The notes under the pieces are model-generated. The model was not told the origin of the DNA and did not search any database. It was given only the letters and a program-made list of their open reading frames with translations. From Bacteroidaceae bacterium (GTDB lineage Bacteria; Bacteroidota; Bacteroidia; Bacteroidales; Bacteroidaceae), in assembly GCA_017507385.1 (NCBI GenBank), contig JAFWAX010000042.1, positions 1 to 37,654 on the forward strand: a stretch of DNA of 37,654 bases, given 5' to 3'. Positions within the stretch are counted from its first letter, which is position 1. Every line of letters starts with the position of its first letter. The translations under genes and the position numbers were made by a program. Shown one piece after another: positions 17,313 through 25,395 of this stretch.

Positions 17313-18632
17313 TCAGTTCTCTCGCAGCACATCCACAACCTTCTTGCGGCAGATGCCCCATGCAGGCAGCGCAATGGCGATGCCCACCACGATGAGAATG
17401 AGAAGATAAACGATAGAAGAGACGATGAGGAAATGTGGCCAAAACTGAGTTATCCAGTCAGATTCACGCCCAGAACTTCCGTAAATGTTGCCATCCGACA
17501 GGCTTATGCCCGATGCCACAAACTGGAACCAGATGAAGCATCCCACAAAAGTGGCAAGGGCTGTGAGAACAGTTCCCTCGGCAAGCAGCATGGCGAAGAT
17601 GCGGCGGCGTGAAGCTCCGAAGGCGCGCATGATGCCGATATCCTCCCTGCGCTTGCGAAGCTGCAGCCAGAAAGTGCCCAACGTGCCCAGCATCACATTG
17701 ATGCAGAAGAGCACAAGCGGTATGGAAGCCAGCTGGTTAGTCATCGTGCTGTTGTCTTTTTTCATCTGCTGGTCGTAATGCTGCCAGTAGGTCTCCAACG
17801 TGTTCAATACAAAGATGCCGGCACGGAACTCGTCGGTCAGCGTAGGCAAGGTTTTCTTCACAAACTCCTCTGCATCAACGCTGGGCTTGAGACGCAGAAT
17901 CAGGTTGCAGTTGTAAGAGGGCACACTATAGAGACAAGGATAGAAGGCGACATAAGGGTATCGTTCATGGGGATTTTCCTCCACATCCTCCACCACACCG
18001 GCAATGGTATTATAGCCCGACACCAGGATGCCATCGCCCGTCCAGGTGGGACGCACTCTTGCCACCCGCTTGCCCACCGCCTGGTCGGTGCCGAAAAGCA
18101 TCTTTGCTATGCTGCGCGTGATGACTAAGCCATCTTGCGGAATCTCTCTCGACAGCTCTTCTGCGCTGGGGCTTCCCTCCACTGTTTTCAGCCCATGTGT
18201 CTCAAAGAACTTCTCGTTCTGATAATATTCCATGTTGGCCACTCCGATGGTCTTGAGCGTGTCGTCTGCAGGAGCCATCGTTTCCCATAAGTAAGTGCGG
18301 AAGTCCTTGCCTATGTAGTCCCTGACCAGAGATACCGACTGCACCTCAGGAAGATTTTCCAGCTTGTTCTTGACCACATACAGCCCTTCTCTCTCTTCTT
18401 GGGTAATCACCTTACCTTCCGACTCGCTCGCTCCACGCAAGATACCGAACTTACCCACACACAAGTGGTCCTTCTCGAAGTCACCTTCGGGAACGCAGAA
18501 GTAAGTACCGTAGGCACTGACCACCACATAGTCCACCATGAACCAGCTCAGCGCCGTGATGATGATGATTTCGACAAATATCCATCCGTTCTGCTTGCGG
18601 TGAGCCCACAAGTTTTTAAGTATTGTTCTCAT
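17313..18632 (-). CDS. FtsX/MacB-type ABC permease 2
   Basis: A 439-residue permease beginning MRTILKNLWAHRKQNGW, with a first helix at about 20-38, an extracytoplasmic domain (about 40-290) and a C-terminal three-helix FtsX region containing LRKRREDIGIMRAFGASRRR. Paralogue of permease 4. It lies 6 bp downstream of permease 1, so the two probably form the first heterodimer. The periplasmic domain has several Cys and Trp residues but no recognisable enzymatic motif. Confidence 0.9.
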   Translation of the reverse strand: MRTILKNLWAHRKQNGWIFVEIIIITALSWFMVDYVVVSAYGTYFCVPEGDFEKDHLCVGKFGILRGASESEGKVITQEEREGLYVVKNKLENLPEVQSVSLVRDYIGKDFRTYLWETMAPADDTLKTIGVANMEYYQNEKFFETHGLKTVEGSPSAEELSREIPQDGLVITRSIAKMLFGTDQAVGKRVARVRPTWTGDGILVSGYNTIAGVVEDVEENPHERYPYVAFYPCLYSVPSYNCNLILRLKPSVDAEEFVKKTLPTLTDEFRAGIFVLNTLETYWQHYDQQMKKDNSTMTNQLASIPLVLFCINVMLGTLGTFWLQLRKRREDIGIMRAFGASRRRIFAMLLAEGTVLTALATFVGCFIWFQFVASGISLSDGNIYGSSGRESDWITQFWPHFLIVSSIVYLLILIVVGIAIALPAWGICRKKVVDVLREN

Positions 18633-18638
18633 GTCTTT

Positions 18639-19976
18639 TTACTTCTTCTGATTTAACGATTCAACAATAGGTCTCTTCAGCGATGTCCATGCAGGGATGA
18701 GGGCTGCCATGAGGTTGAGCACTGCGCAGCACACAAAGGCAATCAGAAACATCGTTGGTGTGAAGAACATGCCGAACTGCATCGACACATTGTCCACAGG
18801 ATCGTTGTCCCGCTGGAAGAACGTCAGGAACATAGGGGTGTTGCTGATGGCTTTGACAACGGCAAACGACAGCGCATAGCCCACGATGCCGCCAACGAGA
18901 GTGAGCACGAGGTTCTCCTGTATCACTTGATTGAGCAGCACGCGCTTCTTCGCGCCAAACGCCTTGCGGATGCCCATCTCAGCCACTCGCGACTCCATGC
19001 GGTTCGACACCATGCCGCTCAGGTTGATGGCAGGCAGAAGCAGGAACAGCAGCATGCTCAGGGCTGGCAGGAGCAGATTGAGCAGCAAGCTGCCTGTTGA
19101 GTAATCGTTTGTAGGGAAGAACGGGATGATAGAGTCTGCCCAGTATGGTTTTGCCACAATATCCCACCTAAACTCTATTCCCGTGGTGCTTTTCAGTTCG
19201 GAAAGAATCCTGTTCCTATGCGGCTCCAGCTCATCGACCAGCATCTGGCGGGTGCATCCCCTCTTGAGCAGCACGCGCACCTCCATGGCACCCGAATAGG
19301 GGTTGTCGGGATTGTTGTATTGGGCATTCGAATCTTTCACCGTATAGGGCAGATAGACATCTGCCGACGATGCGCGCATCAAGGGGCTCGCCTCTTTCAC
19401 CACGCCTACCACTCGGTAAGGCAGATAGTTCAGCAGCAGCGAACGACCCACCGCCTCGCCTTCATCGCCCCACATCTTTTTGGCCAAAGCATCGGTAATG
19501 ACAATGCAGTAGTCATCATGCTCCATATTCTCCTTCGAAAAAGGTTTTCCCTCCACAAACTCGAAACTGTAGATGCGGAAGAAAGCATCATCGGTAAACT
19601 TCGGAAAGATAGTCACCTCCTGCTTGCCCAGCTCGGCGCAAGCCTTGATGTCGTAGATTAAGTTGTCATCCTTCGAGGCACTCACAGCTTCAGCACACTC
19701 AAGGTTCCCAAACAGCTCCTCCACTCCCTTAGGCGACATGCCGTACCATCTGCCAACGTTGCCGTCCTCCTTATAGAAAGAGCTCTTCATATGCAGGATG
19801 CGCTCCCTGTTCGTCTCAGGATAAATGTCAGCCAGCTGAATGTTCAGGATAATCGCCACCACCATTGCCGAAGCAATCGCCACAGCCGTGCCAGCCACGT
19901 AGATGCAGGAGAACAGCTTATCCTCCTTCATCAACGCCATCGCCTGGCGGATATAAATAAGAAACCTGCTCATCAT
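18639..19976 (-). CDS. FtsX/MacB-type ABC permease 1
   Basis: A 445-residue permease with a first helix at about 25-48, a MacB-like periplasmic domain (about 50-285), and three C-terminal helices including SNRMESRVAEMGIRKAFGAK (FtsX domain). Its start codon overlaps the ATPase stop by 4 bp (ATGA), a clear sign of coupled translation. Ends RPIVESLNQKK, as in permease 3. With the ATPase, the adaptor and the outer-membrane factor encoded nearby it completes a MacAB-TolC-like layout, except that the ATPase is a separate protein. Confidence 0.92.
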   Translation of the reverse strand: MMSRFLIYIRQAMALMKEDKLFSCIYVAGTAVAIASAMVVAIILNIQLADIYPETNRERILHMKSSFYKEDGNVGRWYGMSPKGVEELFGNLECAEAVSASKDDNLIYDIKACAELGKQEVTIFPKFTDDAFFRIYSFEFVEGKPFSKENMEHDDYCIVITDALAKKMWGDEGEAVGRSLLLNYLPYRVVGVVKEASPLMRASSADVYLPYTVKDSNAQYNNPDNPYSGAMEVRVLLKRGCTRQMLVDELEPHRNRILSELKSTTGIEFRWDIVAKPYWADSIIPFFPTNDYSTGSLLLNLLLPALSMLLFLLLPAINLSGMVSNRMESRVAEMGIRKAFGAKKRVLLNQVIQENLVLTLVGGIVGYALSFAVVKAISNTPMFLTFFQRDNDPVDNVSMQFGMFFTPTMFLIAFVCCAVLNLMAALIPAWTSLKRPIVESLNQKK

Positions 19977-20650
19977 AGTATCTGCCTTCCATCCAAGAAT
20001 TTAATAATGCGCTTTGTCTGCTGAGCCTGCAAGTCATTGTGAGTCACCATCACGATAGTGCGCCCATCCTCCTCATTCAGCTGCTTGAGCAACGCCATAA
20101 TTTCGCCACCCATCTTCGAGTCGAGATTACCCGTCGGCTCGTCGGCCAAGATGATTTCAGGATTCCCGATGATGGCACGGGCAATAGCCACACGCTGGCA
20201 CTGACCGCCCGAAAGCTGCACAGGCGTATGCTTCATGCGGTGCGACAGCCCCACACGCTCAATCACCTCCTTCGCCCTGCGCATACGCTCGCCATAGCCC
20301 ATGCCGCGATACATCAGCGGCAGCTGCACATTGTCCAGCACATTCAGCGAACTGATGAGATGGAACGACTGAAACACAAAACCCAGCATCCTGTTCCGAA
20401 ACTCAGCCAGACGCTGGTCAGACAGCCCAGGGTCAATCCTCGTGCCGCACAGCTCAATCTCGCCACTCGTCGGAACGTCCAGCAGCCCCATGATGTTCAG
20501 CAGCGTTGACTTGCCACAGCCCGAAGGACCCATGATGCTGAGGAACTCACCCCTCTGTACTTCGATGTTCACATTCTCCAAAGCCTGAGTCTCGATTTCC
20601 TCAGTACGATAAACTTTGTTGACACCAGTCAACCTAATCATTGTTTCCAT
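19973..20650 (-). CDS. ABC transporter ATP-binding protein (LolD/MacB class)
   Basis: A 225-residue stand-alone ATPase: Walker A GPSGCGKS (41-48), Q-loop Gln94, signature LSGGQ (146-150), Walker B IILADEP (166-172) and switch His204. The type is that of LolD, FtsE and the MacB nucleotide-binding domain, which act with FtsX-like permeases. It is first in a five-gene operon and the only ATPase for four permeases. The 5' leader is long, about 218 nt from the predicted sigma-54 start, and is almost filled by repeat R2. ATG at 20650 is used; the ATG three codons later would also fit. Confidence 0.94.
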   Translation of the reverse strand: METMIRLTGVNKVYRTEEIETQALENVNIEVQRGEFLSIMGPSGCGKSTLLNIMGLLDVPTSGEIELCGTRIDPGLSDQRLAEFRNRMLGFVFQSFHLISSLNVLDNVQLPLMYRGMGYGERMRRAKEVIERVGLSHRMKHTPVQLSGGQCQRVAIARAIIGNPEIILADEPTGNLDSKMGGEIMALLKQLNEEDGRTIVMVTHNDLQAQQTKRIIKFLDGRQIL

Positions 20651-20667
20651 AAATTTTTTATTATATT

Positions 20668-20864
20668 TAATTAAAGTTTCGCAAGTTGTTCAAAATTGAA
20701 AGGAGTTAGAGGAAGTTAGAGGAAGTTAGAAGGAGATAAAAGACGAATGTTATGCTATTGGCAAGGTATTGTCCTCTATCTTCTTTTATCTCCTTCTATC
20801 TCCTTTTATCTTCATATATCTCCCTTTGTCTTCTTTTATCTCCATATAGTTTAACTACTTAACT
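20668..20864 (+). repeat. R2: long direct repeat in the 5' leader of the ABC operon
   Basis: About 197 bp, in the same orientation as R1 and nearly identical except for three extra pieces: about 14 bp near 20681-20697, one additional GGAAGTTAGA unit, and about 30 bp of extra TTTTATCTCC-type units around 20783-20812. The GGAGATAAAAGA and TCTTTTATCTCC arms are also present and could form a large hairpin in the mRNA leader. It ends 4 bp before the predicted transcription start. Confidence 0.85.
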
Positions 20865-20878
20865 CCCCCTATATATAT

Positions 20879-20894
20879 AACAAAAGACGTGCCA
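20879..20894 (-). promoter_or_regulatory. Candidate sigma-54 promoter of the ABC operon
   Basis: The minus strand reads TTGGCACG-TCTT-TTGTT. The -24 element TGGCACG (20888-20894) is a perfect match to the sigma-54 consensus, and the N4 spacing to the -12 element TTGT (20880-20883) is correct. The consensus -12 is TTGC, so one key base differs (T for C), as also at the tolC site. The predicted start is near 20868. Confidence 0.75.
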
Positions 20895-20934
20895 AAGATG
20901 TAACTTACTGATTATCAATAAAAGCTAAAGATAA

Positions 20935-20956
20935 AAGTGTCCAAAAATGGACACTT
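20935..20956. promoter_or_regulatory. UAS A1: proximal enhancer palindrome for the ABC operon
   Basis: AAGTGTCC-AAAAAT-GGACACTT, a perfect 8-bp-arm palindrome centred about 77 bp upstream of the predicted start. Arms are identical to those of UAS T1 upstream of tolC. Likely binding site of the Fis-type HTH of the NtrC-like regulator encoded next door. Confidence 0.75.
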
Positions 20957-20959
20957 CAC

Positions 20960-20975
20960 TGTTCGAAAACGGACA
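20960..20975. promoter_or_regulatory. UAS A2: distal enhancer half-matched palindrome
   Basis: TGTTC-GAAAAC-GGACA, same N6 layout with one arm mismatch, centred 22 bp from A1. Tandem sites on about the same DNA face are typical for oligomerising sigma-54 activators. Confidence 0.65.
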
Positions 20976-21013
20976 AAAGGGAAAAATCCATTGTCATTTT
21001 TCAACTTTCAACT

Positions 21014-21067
21014 AATGTCATCCAGTCGCTTCGCTGAACGGTTTTAGGTTTTTCGGGGCATCCGCAT
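21014..21067 (-). repeat. Copy B of the dispersed repeat family
   Basis: The minus strand reads CGGATGCCCCGAAAAACCTA, then AAACCGTTCAGCGAAGCGAC, almost base for base the same as copy E. Located between the ABC enhancer sites and the kinase terminator. With R2, the sigma-54 promoter, the enhancer sites and the hairpin it accounts for the 645-bp gap 20651-21295. Confidence 0.8.
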
Positions 21068-21138
21068 GCCCAAATTATCAATTGTCAAACACAAGTTCGG
21101 CGTAGTCAAATTCAATTATCAATTGGAGAATAAAAAAA

Positions 21139-21201
21139 CGTACCCCTCGGGTCCGACGCATCGTACCCCTCGGGTACGGCATGGCGGACCCGAGGGGTAC
21201 G
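21139..21201 (-). terminator. Large GC-rich hairpin after the kinase gene, likely terminator
   Basis: CGTACCCCTCGGGTCCG (21139-21155) is the exact reverse complement of 21185-21201. Between them lies a third related unit, itself a palindrome: CGTACCC-CTC-GGGTACG (21162-21178). The A-run before and TTTTTATT after would give a T-tract in both directions. It is 95 bp downstream of the kinase stop. Alternative pairings are possible, so it could also be a small repeat element. Confidence 0.75.
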
Positions 21202-21295
21202 ATTTTTATTGAAAGTCATGTTCTTTCCTTTTTCACATCGAAACTCGATAAATTTAAGCACAAGTGAGCCTTCAAGATAAAACGTATGGAAATGC

Positions 21296-22531
21296 TCAGG
21301 GGAAGAGGATGGTGAAGCGGGTAAGCCCATCTGTTGGATCGGTAAGGAGAGTAAAGGTGCAATGGTGCTTGGTCAAGATATCGCGTATAAGCAGCAGCCC
21401 CAGTCCTTGTCCCTGTGGCTTGGTGGAATAGAAAGGGGTGAAGATGTGCGGTGCCACATCGGTGGGAATGCCATGACCATTGTCGGTGATGGTGAGACGT
21501 TTCTTGCCGACAGACAGGATGATGAGGCCATCTGATCCAATGCTCTCGATGGCATTCTTGATGATGTTGACCAGCACCTGCTGGAAGAGGGTAGTGTCGA
21601 GATGAACGGGGTTGGCTTCTTCGGTGGATTCAATCTTCAGCTGGATGTGGCGAATCTGGCATAGCCCCTCGAGGAAGGGGTAGCAGATTTCCACTTCTTC
21701 ACTCAGGTCGCACAGAGTGAGCTGGGGCGTTGGCACTTTCACCACATTGGCAAAACGGGTGACAAACTCTGCCATTTTCTGTGTACGTTCACGGCTGGCA
21801 TCAAGTGCCTCTTGTGCCGTGTCGCCTCGCAGTTCTGACTGAATGATGTCCAGGGTACTGATGACACCTGCCACGTTGTTGTTCACTTCGTGGGCTATCA
21901 TGCGGATAACCTTCTCGTAGGCTGCTTTTTCCGCTTTCATCACTTCAGAGGTGAGCGACTCGATGAGGAAGAAGGGGTGCTGATAGCCGCGGTCGAGAAA
22001 GGAGAGGTGGCTGAGGTGGTAGATTTGCGAACTGCTCAATCGGATGGTGGTGTCGCTGCCCAAAGGAAGTTGCGTCATTGCATCCCGAAGAGACGGAGTG
22101 AGCATCTTTTGGGCTGCAGGATTCATCGACTTGATATTGCCCGAGAGGTCGCACTGAATGACGCCCATGGGTGATGCGTCGATGAGCAGGTTGAGGAAGG
22201 TGTTCTGTTCGTCCAGCCGCAGATGCTCATTGCGCAGGCGAGTGATGAGGGTATTGAATGTTTTTACTATTTCGTCCGTTTCCTTCTGCCCCGATGGCGC
22301 AAGCGTTGTGCTCATGTCCTGATCGCGCAGCAGTTCCATGCCGCCCACTAACGTGTCGATGGGGCGGATGACTTTGCGGTAGAAGAAGACCAGATAGCAC
22401 AGCACTGCCACAAGTGCAAACTCTGCCACGTAGAATATGGCAGGGCGAATATTAAACGTCAACAGCATCAGTGCAACAAAAACACCGACGATGAGGAGAG
22501 CGAGCAGGAGAAAATAGTGGACGAGTTTCAT
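21296..22531 (-). CDS. Membrane sensor histidine kinase (NtrB/NtrY-like) of the export system
   Basis: A 411-residue sensor kinase. Two membrane helices (about 5-27 and 31-51) are separated by only a few residues, so there is practically no periplasmic sensor; a HAMP-like segment (52-105) and a PAS-like domain (about 108-190) follow. The phospho-acceptor is His214 in MIAHEVNNNVAG. The ATP-binding domain has the N box NIIKNAIES (Asn327), G1 DNGHGIP (350-356), F box FTPFYSTK and G2 GQGLGLLL (374-381). Its start overlaps the regulator stop by 4 bp, so the two form one operon and surely a cognate pair. The signal is probably sensed within the membrane or by the PAS domain; its nature is unknown. 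Confidence 0.93.
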   Translation of the reverse strand: MKLVHYFLLLALLIVGVFVALMLLTFNIRPAIFYVAEFALVAVLCYLVFFYRKVIRPIDTLVGGMELLRDQDMSTTLAPSGQKETDEIVKTFNTLITRLRNEHLRLDEQNTFLNLLIDASPMGVIQCDLSGNIKSMNPAAQKMLTPSLRDAMTQLPLGSDTTIRLSSSQIYHLSHLSFLDRGYQHPFFLIESLTSEVMKAEKAAYEKVIRMIAHEVNNNVAGVISTLDIIQSELRGDTAQEALDASRERTQKMAEFVTRFANVVKVPTPQLTLCDLSEEVEICYPFLEGLCQIRHIQLKIESTEEANPVHLDTTLFQQVLVNIIKNAIESIGSDGLIILSVGKKRLTITDNGHGIPTDVAPHIFTPFYSTKPQGQGLGLLLIRDILTKHHCTFTLLTDPTDGLTRFTILFP

Positions 22532-23958
22532 AGGCCATGCTTTTCTATCTTTCGATAAAGTGCGCCGCGGCTGATGCCCAGCTCTTTTGCAACCAGCGAG
22601 AGGTTGCCGCTATGCTTCTCTATGGCTGCTGCGATGGAGGTGCGCTCTATCTCTTCGAGGGTCATGCCTGCGCTGACTCCTGCTGCAGGTGAAGGAGCGA
22701 TGGGCGGCATGCTGGTCTCTTGCTGATGTGATGCCTTGAAGTCCTCTACGGTAAGCTGTCCGGATGGGGTGGATTGGTCTTTCATCAGAATGGTTCTCTC
22801 CACCAGATTCTTCAGTTCGCGGATGTTTCCATGGAAGGGGAGGGTCTGCAGGTATCGGATGGATTCTTCTGATGCTGAGACTGGAGGCAGGGCATTGGCT
22901 GCACAGGTCTGACGAATGAAATGGTCGACCAGCAGGGGAATGTCTTGCTGCCGTTCACGCAGGGGAGGCAGATGCAGATGAATGAGGTTGATGCGGTAGA
23001 AGAGGTCTTCGCGGAAGGTCTTTTCCTGCACCATCTGACGGAGGTCAGCATTGGTGGCGCACACCATGCGCACGTTGGCGCGTCGGGTGACGCTATCGCC
23101 CAGCACCTCGTAGGTCTGGTCTTGCAGCACACGCAGCAGTTTCACCTGACAGGGCAGCTCAAGCTCGCCTATCTCATCGAGGAAAATCGTGCCGCCTTCA
23201 GCGAGTTCGAAGCGTCCGGCACGGTCGCTTTTGGCATCTGTGAAGGAACCTTTCTTGTGTCCGAACATCTCGCTTTCGAAGAGCGAGGACGAGATGCCGC
23301 CGAGGTTCACTTTCACGAAGGGCTTTCCCATGCGACGGCTCTGTTCGTGAACGAACTGGGCTATGAGTTCCTTGCCTGTGCCTGACTCGCCCGTGATGAG
23401 CACAGGGGCATTGGTCTGCGCTACTCGCTGTGCTGTGGCAAGAACGGACAGGAGAGCAGAGGACTGGCCCACAACCTCGAAATGGGGCTGCGGTTGTGCG
23501 GTAGGCGGTTGTGCGGTTAGACCGCATGACCTGAAACCGTTCAGCGAAGCGACCTGATGACCGTTATTTGACGATTGTGCGATGGGCTTGTTCAAGAGGA
23601 TGGCTGTTTCTATCCTGTCCATCAATACCGCATTGCTCCACGGCTTGGTGATGAAATCGAAGGCTCCGTTGCGCATGCCCTGCACGGCCAGATCGATGGT
23701 TCCCCATGCTGTCATCAAGATGACGGGCGTGTCGGGTCGGAACACTTTCACCTGTTTCAGCAAGGTAAGTCCCTCCTCACCATCGGTGGCGAGGGTGTAG
23801 TTCATGTCCATCAGCACCAGTTCCAGATCAGAATGGCTGCGTACCACATCCATCGCTGCCGCAGGGCCTTCGGCGCTCATCACCGCATATTCATTTCTCT
23901 CCAGCAGCAGCGTGAGCGTCACTCGGATGGCTCTATCATCATCAACTATCAGAATCAT
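22528..23958 (-). CDS. NtrC-family sigma-54-dependent response regulator
   Basis: A 476-residue activator. Receiver domain 1-120 with phospho-acceptor Asp51 and Lys105; AAA+ domain with Walker A GESGTGKE (190-197), the sigma-54-contacting loop GSFTDA (237-242, variant of GAFTGA that keeps Phe-Thr) and Walker B FLDEIG (259-264); Fis-type HTH at about 447-472 (LSLVAKELGISRGALYRKI). I start at ATG 23958 (MILIVDDDRA): an in-frame ATG at 24150 would add 64 residues and overlap both hlyD and a perfect promoter. The linker, residues about 128-156, is encoded by a copy of the dispersed repeat (copy C). It probably activates the tolC and ABC operons through the TGTCC-N6-GGACA sites. Confidence 0.95.
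   Translation of the reverse strand: MILIVDDDRAIRVTLTLLLERNEYAVMSAEGPAAAMDVVRSHSDLELVLMDMNYTLATDGEEGLTLLKQVKVFRPDTPVILMTAWGTIDLAVQGMRNGAFDFITKPWSNAVLMDRIETAILLNKPIAQSSNNGHQVASLNGFRSCGLTAQPPTAQPQPHFEVVGQSSALLSVLATAQRVAQTNAPVLITGESGTGKELIAQFVHEQSRRMGKPFVKVNLGGISSSLFESEMFGHKKGSFTDAKSDRAGRFELAEGGTIFLDEIGELELPCQVKLLRVLQDQTYEVLGDSVTRRANVRMVCATNADLRQMVQEKTFREDLFYRINLIHLHLPPLRERQQDIPLLVDHFIRQTCAANALPPVSASEESIRYLQTLPFHGNIRELKNLVERTILMKDQSTPSGQLTVEDFKASHQQETSMPPIAPSPAAGVSAGMTLEEIERTSIAAAIEKHSGNLSLVAKELGISRGALYRKIEKHGL
23491..23575 (+). repeat. Copy C: dispersed repeat inside the response-regulator gene
   Basis: Contains GCGGTTGTGCGG-type units followed by GACCTGAAACCGTTCAGCGA and AGCGACCTGATGACCGTTA, the same core as copies B, D and E. 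It keeps the regulator frame open (antisense to the repeat as written) and encodes the linker between receiver and AAA+ domains. Confidence 0.8.
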
Positions 23959-23975
23959 AGATTTTATTTTTGTTG

Positions 23976-24006
23976 CAAATTTATGAAATTTAGTGTATAA
24001 AGCAAA
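23976..24006 (-). promoter_or_regulatory. Housekeeping promoter of the regulator-kinase operon
   Basis: The minus strand has TTTG (24003-24006), 19 bp, then TAAATTTG (23976-23983): an ideal Bacteroidales -33/-7 pair. It lies 17 bp before the ATG at 23958, giving a very short leader and fixing that start. Confidence 0.8.
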
Positions 24007-24038
24007 GAAAAGGCGATAAAATAAATGGGGGCGGGGGG

Positions 24039-25310
24039 TTAGTCCTGCAGTCGCACTTTCTCTTTGTTTTTGTATTGCTGCATGTCGCTGATGACGACGC
24101 TGTCGCCTTCTTCCAGTCCACTGACCACTTCCACGTGGTCGTAGTTGCACTCGCCTAAGCGGACTTTGCGGGGCACGAGGGTGTGGGGGTCTTTCAGGAT
24201 GAAGAGGGTATAGTCGCCTGCTCCTGTGTAGTAGGAGGCGTTGCGCAGACGGAGGGCGTCGTCTTTGATGCTGGTGATGACGAACACGTCTGCCTTGAGC
24301 CCTGAGCGGAGCTTGGGATGGCTGGGGTTGTCCATGGCGATGGTGAAGGTGATGACACCGTTCTGGCTGAGGGGCGTGACGGTGCTGACGGTGCCGAGGA
24401 GTCTCTCTTTGCCTATCTTGACGAGCACGCGGCCGCCCACGGCTACGCGGTCGGAATAGGTGTCGGAAATCTCGGCATCGACCTTGAAGCGGCTCAGGTC
24501 GCTCACGACGGCTACCTTGCCGCCTGCACTAACCTGGCTGCCTATCTCGGAACTGATGTAGGTGACGGTTGCCTTGCGGGGGGAGCGGATGCTGGCATCG
24601 TCGAGGATGCGGCGTGTTGCGGTGAGTCCTCGCTCGAAGATGTTGTCTTGAAGCTGCTGCATCTTGAGGTCTGCCTGCTTCACACGCACTTCGTTCTGGT
24701 ATTGCTGCTGGAGCTGCTGGAGCTGAAGCTGTGCGGTGCGGAGGGTGATTTCGGCTTGCCGCACACGGTCTTTGGTGCCTGAGCCGAGGCTGTCGAGGTA
24801 TTGCTCGTTGCGGAGCTGGGCTTCCAGCTGCCCTATCTTCATCTGCTCTACCTCTATCTGCATGCGTCGGTCGCTGAGCTGGGTCTCGATGTTGGTGGTG
24901 AGCTGCACGAGCTGCTGACGGCGTATCTCGCGCTCATCGATGGCTTTCAGGTAATCTGTCTGTGCTGACTGCAGGTCGAGACGCAACAGGGGTGTACCTG
25001 CATCGACGGTGTCGCCGCTGTGGACAAAGACTTCGAGTATCTTTGCACTGATGGGGGAGATGATGACTTCTTCGAAAGCGGGTGACACCTTGCCTGTGGC
25101 GGTGATGCTCACGTCGATGGTGCCTCTGTCTACTGCGGAGATGAGCAGGCTCTTCCTGTCTGCTGATGCCATCATCAGCATGCCCAGCCATACTGCTGCG
25201 GCTATGACGACGGCGACGATTGCGGCATACTTTCCTGTTTTTGCCATCTTTCTTTTGCGCTGCACGCTGACAGGAATGGCTCTGTCCATGTTCTGATTAT
25301 CTTTTTTCAT
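24039..25310 (-). CDS. HlyD/MacA-like periplasmic adaptor of the export system
   Basis: A 423-residue membrane-fusion protein that would link the inner-membrane permeases to the TolC-like channel. A short basic cytoplasmic N-terminus, one membrane helix (about 27-48), a lipoyl-like strand region (AKILEVFVHSGDTVDAGTPLL, about 89-109), a long alpha-hairpin rich in Gln and Glu (about 112-220), the second lipoyl half (DASIRSPRKATVTYISSEIG) and beta-barrel/membrane-proximal domains to the end. Layout follows MacA. Cotranscribed with tolC, 85 bp upstream; the gap holds no promoter I can recognise. Confidence 0.92.
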   Translation of the reverse strand: MKKDNQNMDRAIPVSVQRKRKMAKTGKYAAIVAVVIAAAVWLGMLMMASADRKSLLISAVDRGTIDVSITATGKVSPAFEEVIISPISAKILEVFVHSGDTVDAGTPLLRLDLQSAQTDYLKAIDEREIRRQQLVQLTTNIETQLSDRRMQIEVEQMKIGQLEAQLRNEQYLDSLGSGTKDRVRQAEITLRTAQLQLQQLQQQYQNEVRVKQADLKMQQLQDNIFERGLTATRRILDDASIRSPRKATVTYISSEIGSQVSAGGKVAVVSDLSRFKVDAEISDTYSDRVAVGGRVLVKIGKERLLGTVSTVTPLSQNGVITFTIAMDNPSHPKLRSGLKADVFVITSIKDDALRLRNASYYTGAGDYTLFILKDPHTLVPRKVRLGECNYDHVEVVSGLEEGDSVVISDMQQYKNKEKVRLQD

Positions 25311-25395
25311 CTTTTTATGAGTTTAGAGGAATGGGGCGAAGTGTGTTTCGCTTGCTATGTGCTTTCTGTGTGTTGTGAGAGTTTTCGTGATGTTT

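Noticed and set aside
20757..20775. TTGGCAAGG-TATTGT in R2 as another sigma-54 promoter
   Set aside because: Spacing between the GG and the TTG is one base short, the strand is opposite to the operon, and R1 has TTGACAAGG at the same place.
20700..20850. Possible CRISPR array from repeated TTTTATCTCC and GGAAGTTAGA units
   Set aside because: Units are 10-12 bp, irregular, without unique spacers of constant length, and no cas genes are present.
23959..24150. In-frame 64-residue N-terminal extension of the response regulator
   Set aside because: It overlaps the end of hlyD and the perfect -33/-7 promoter at 23976-24006; the receiver domain starts at 23958.
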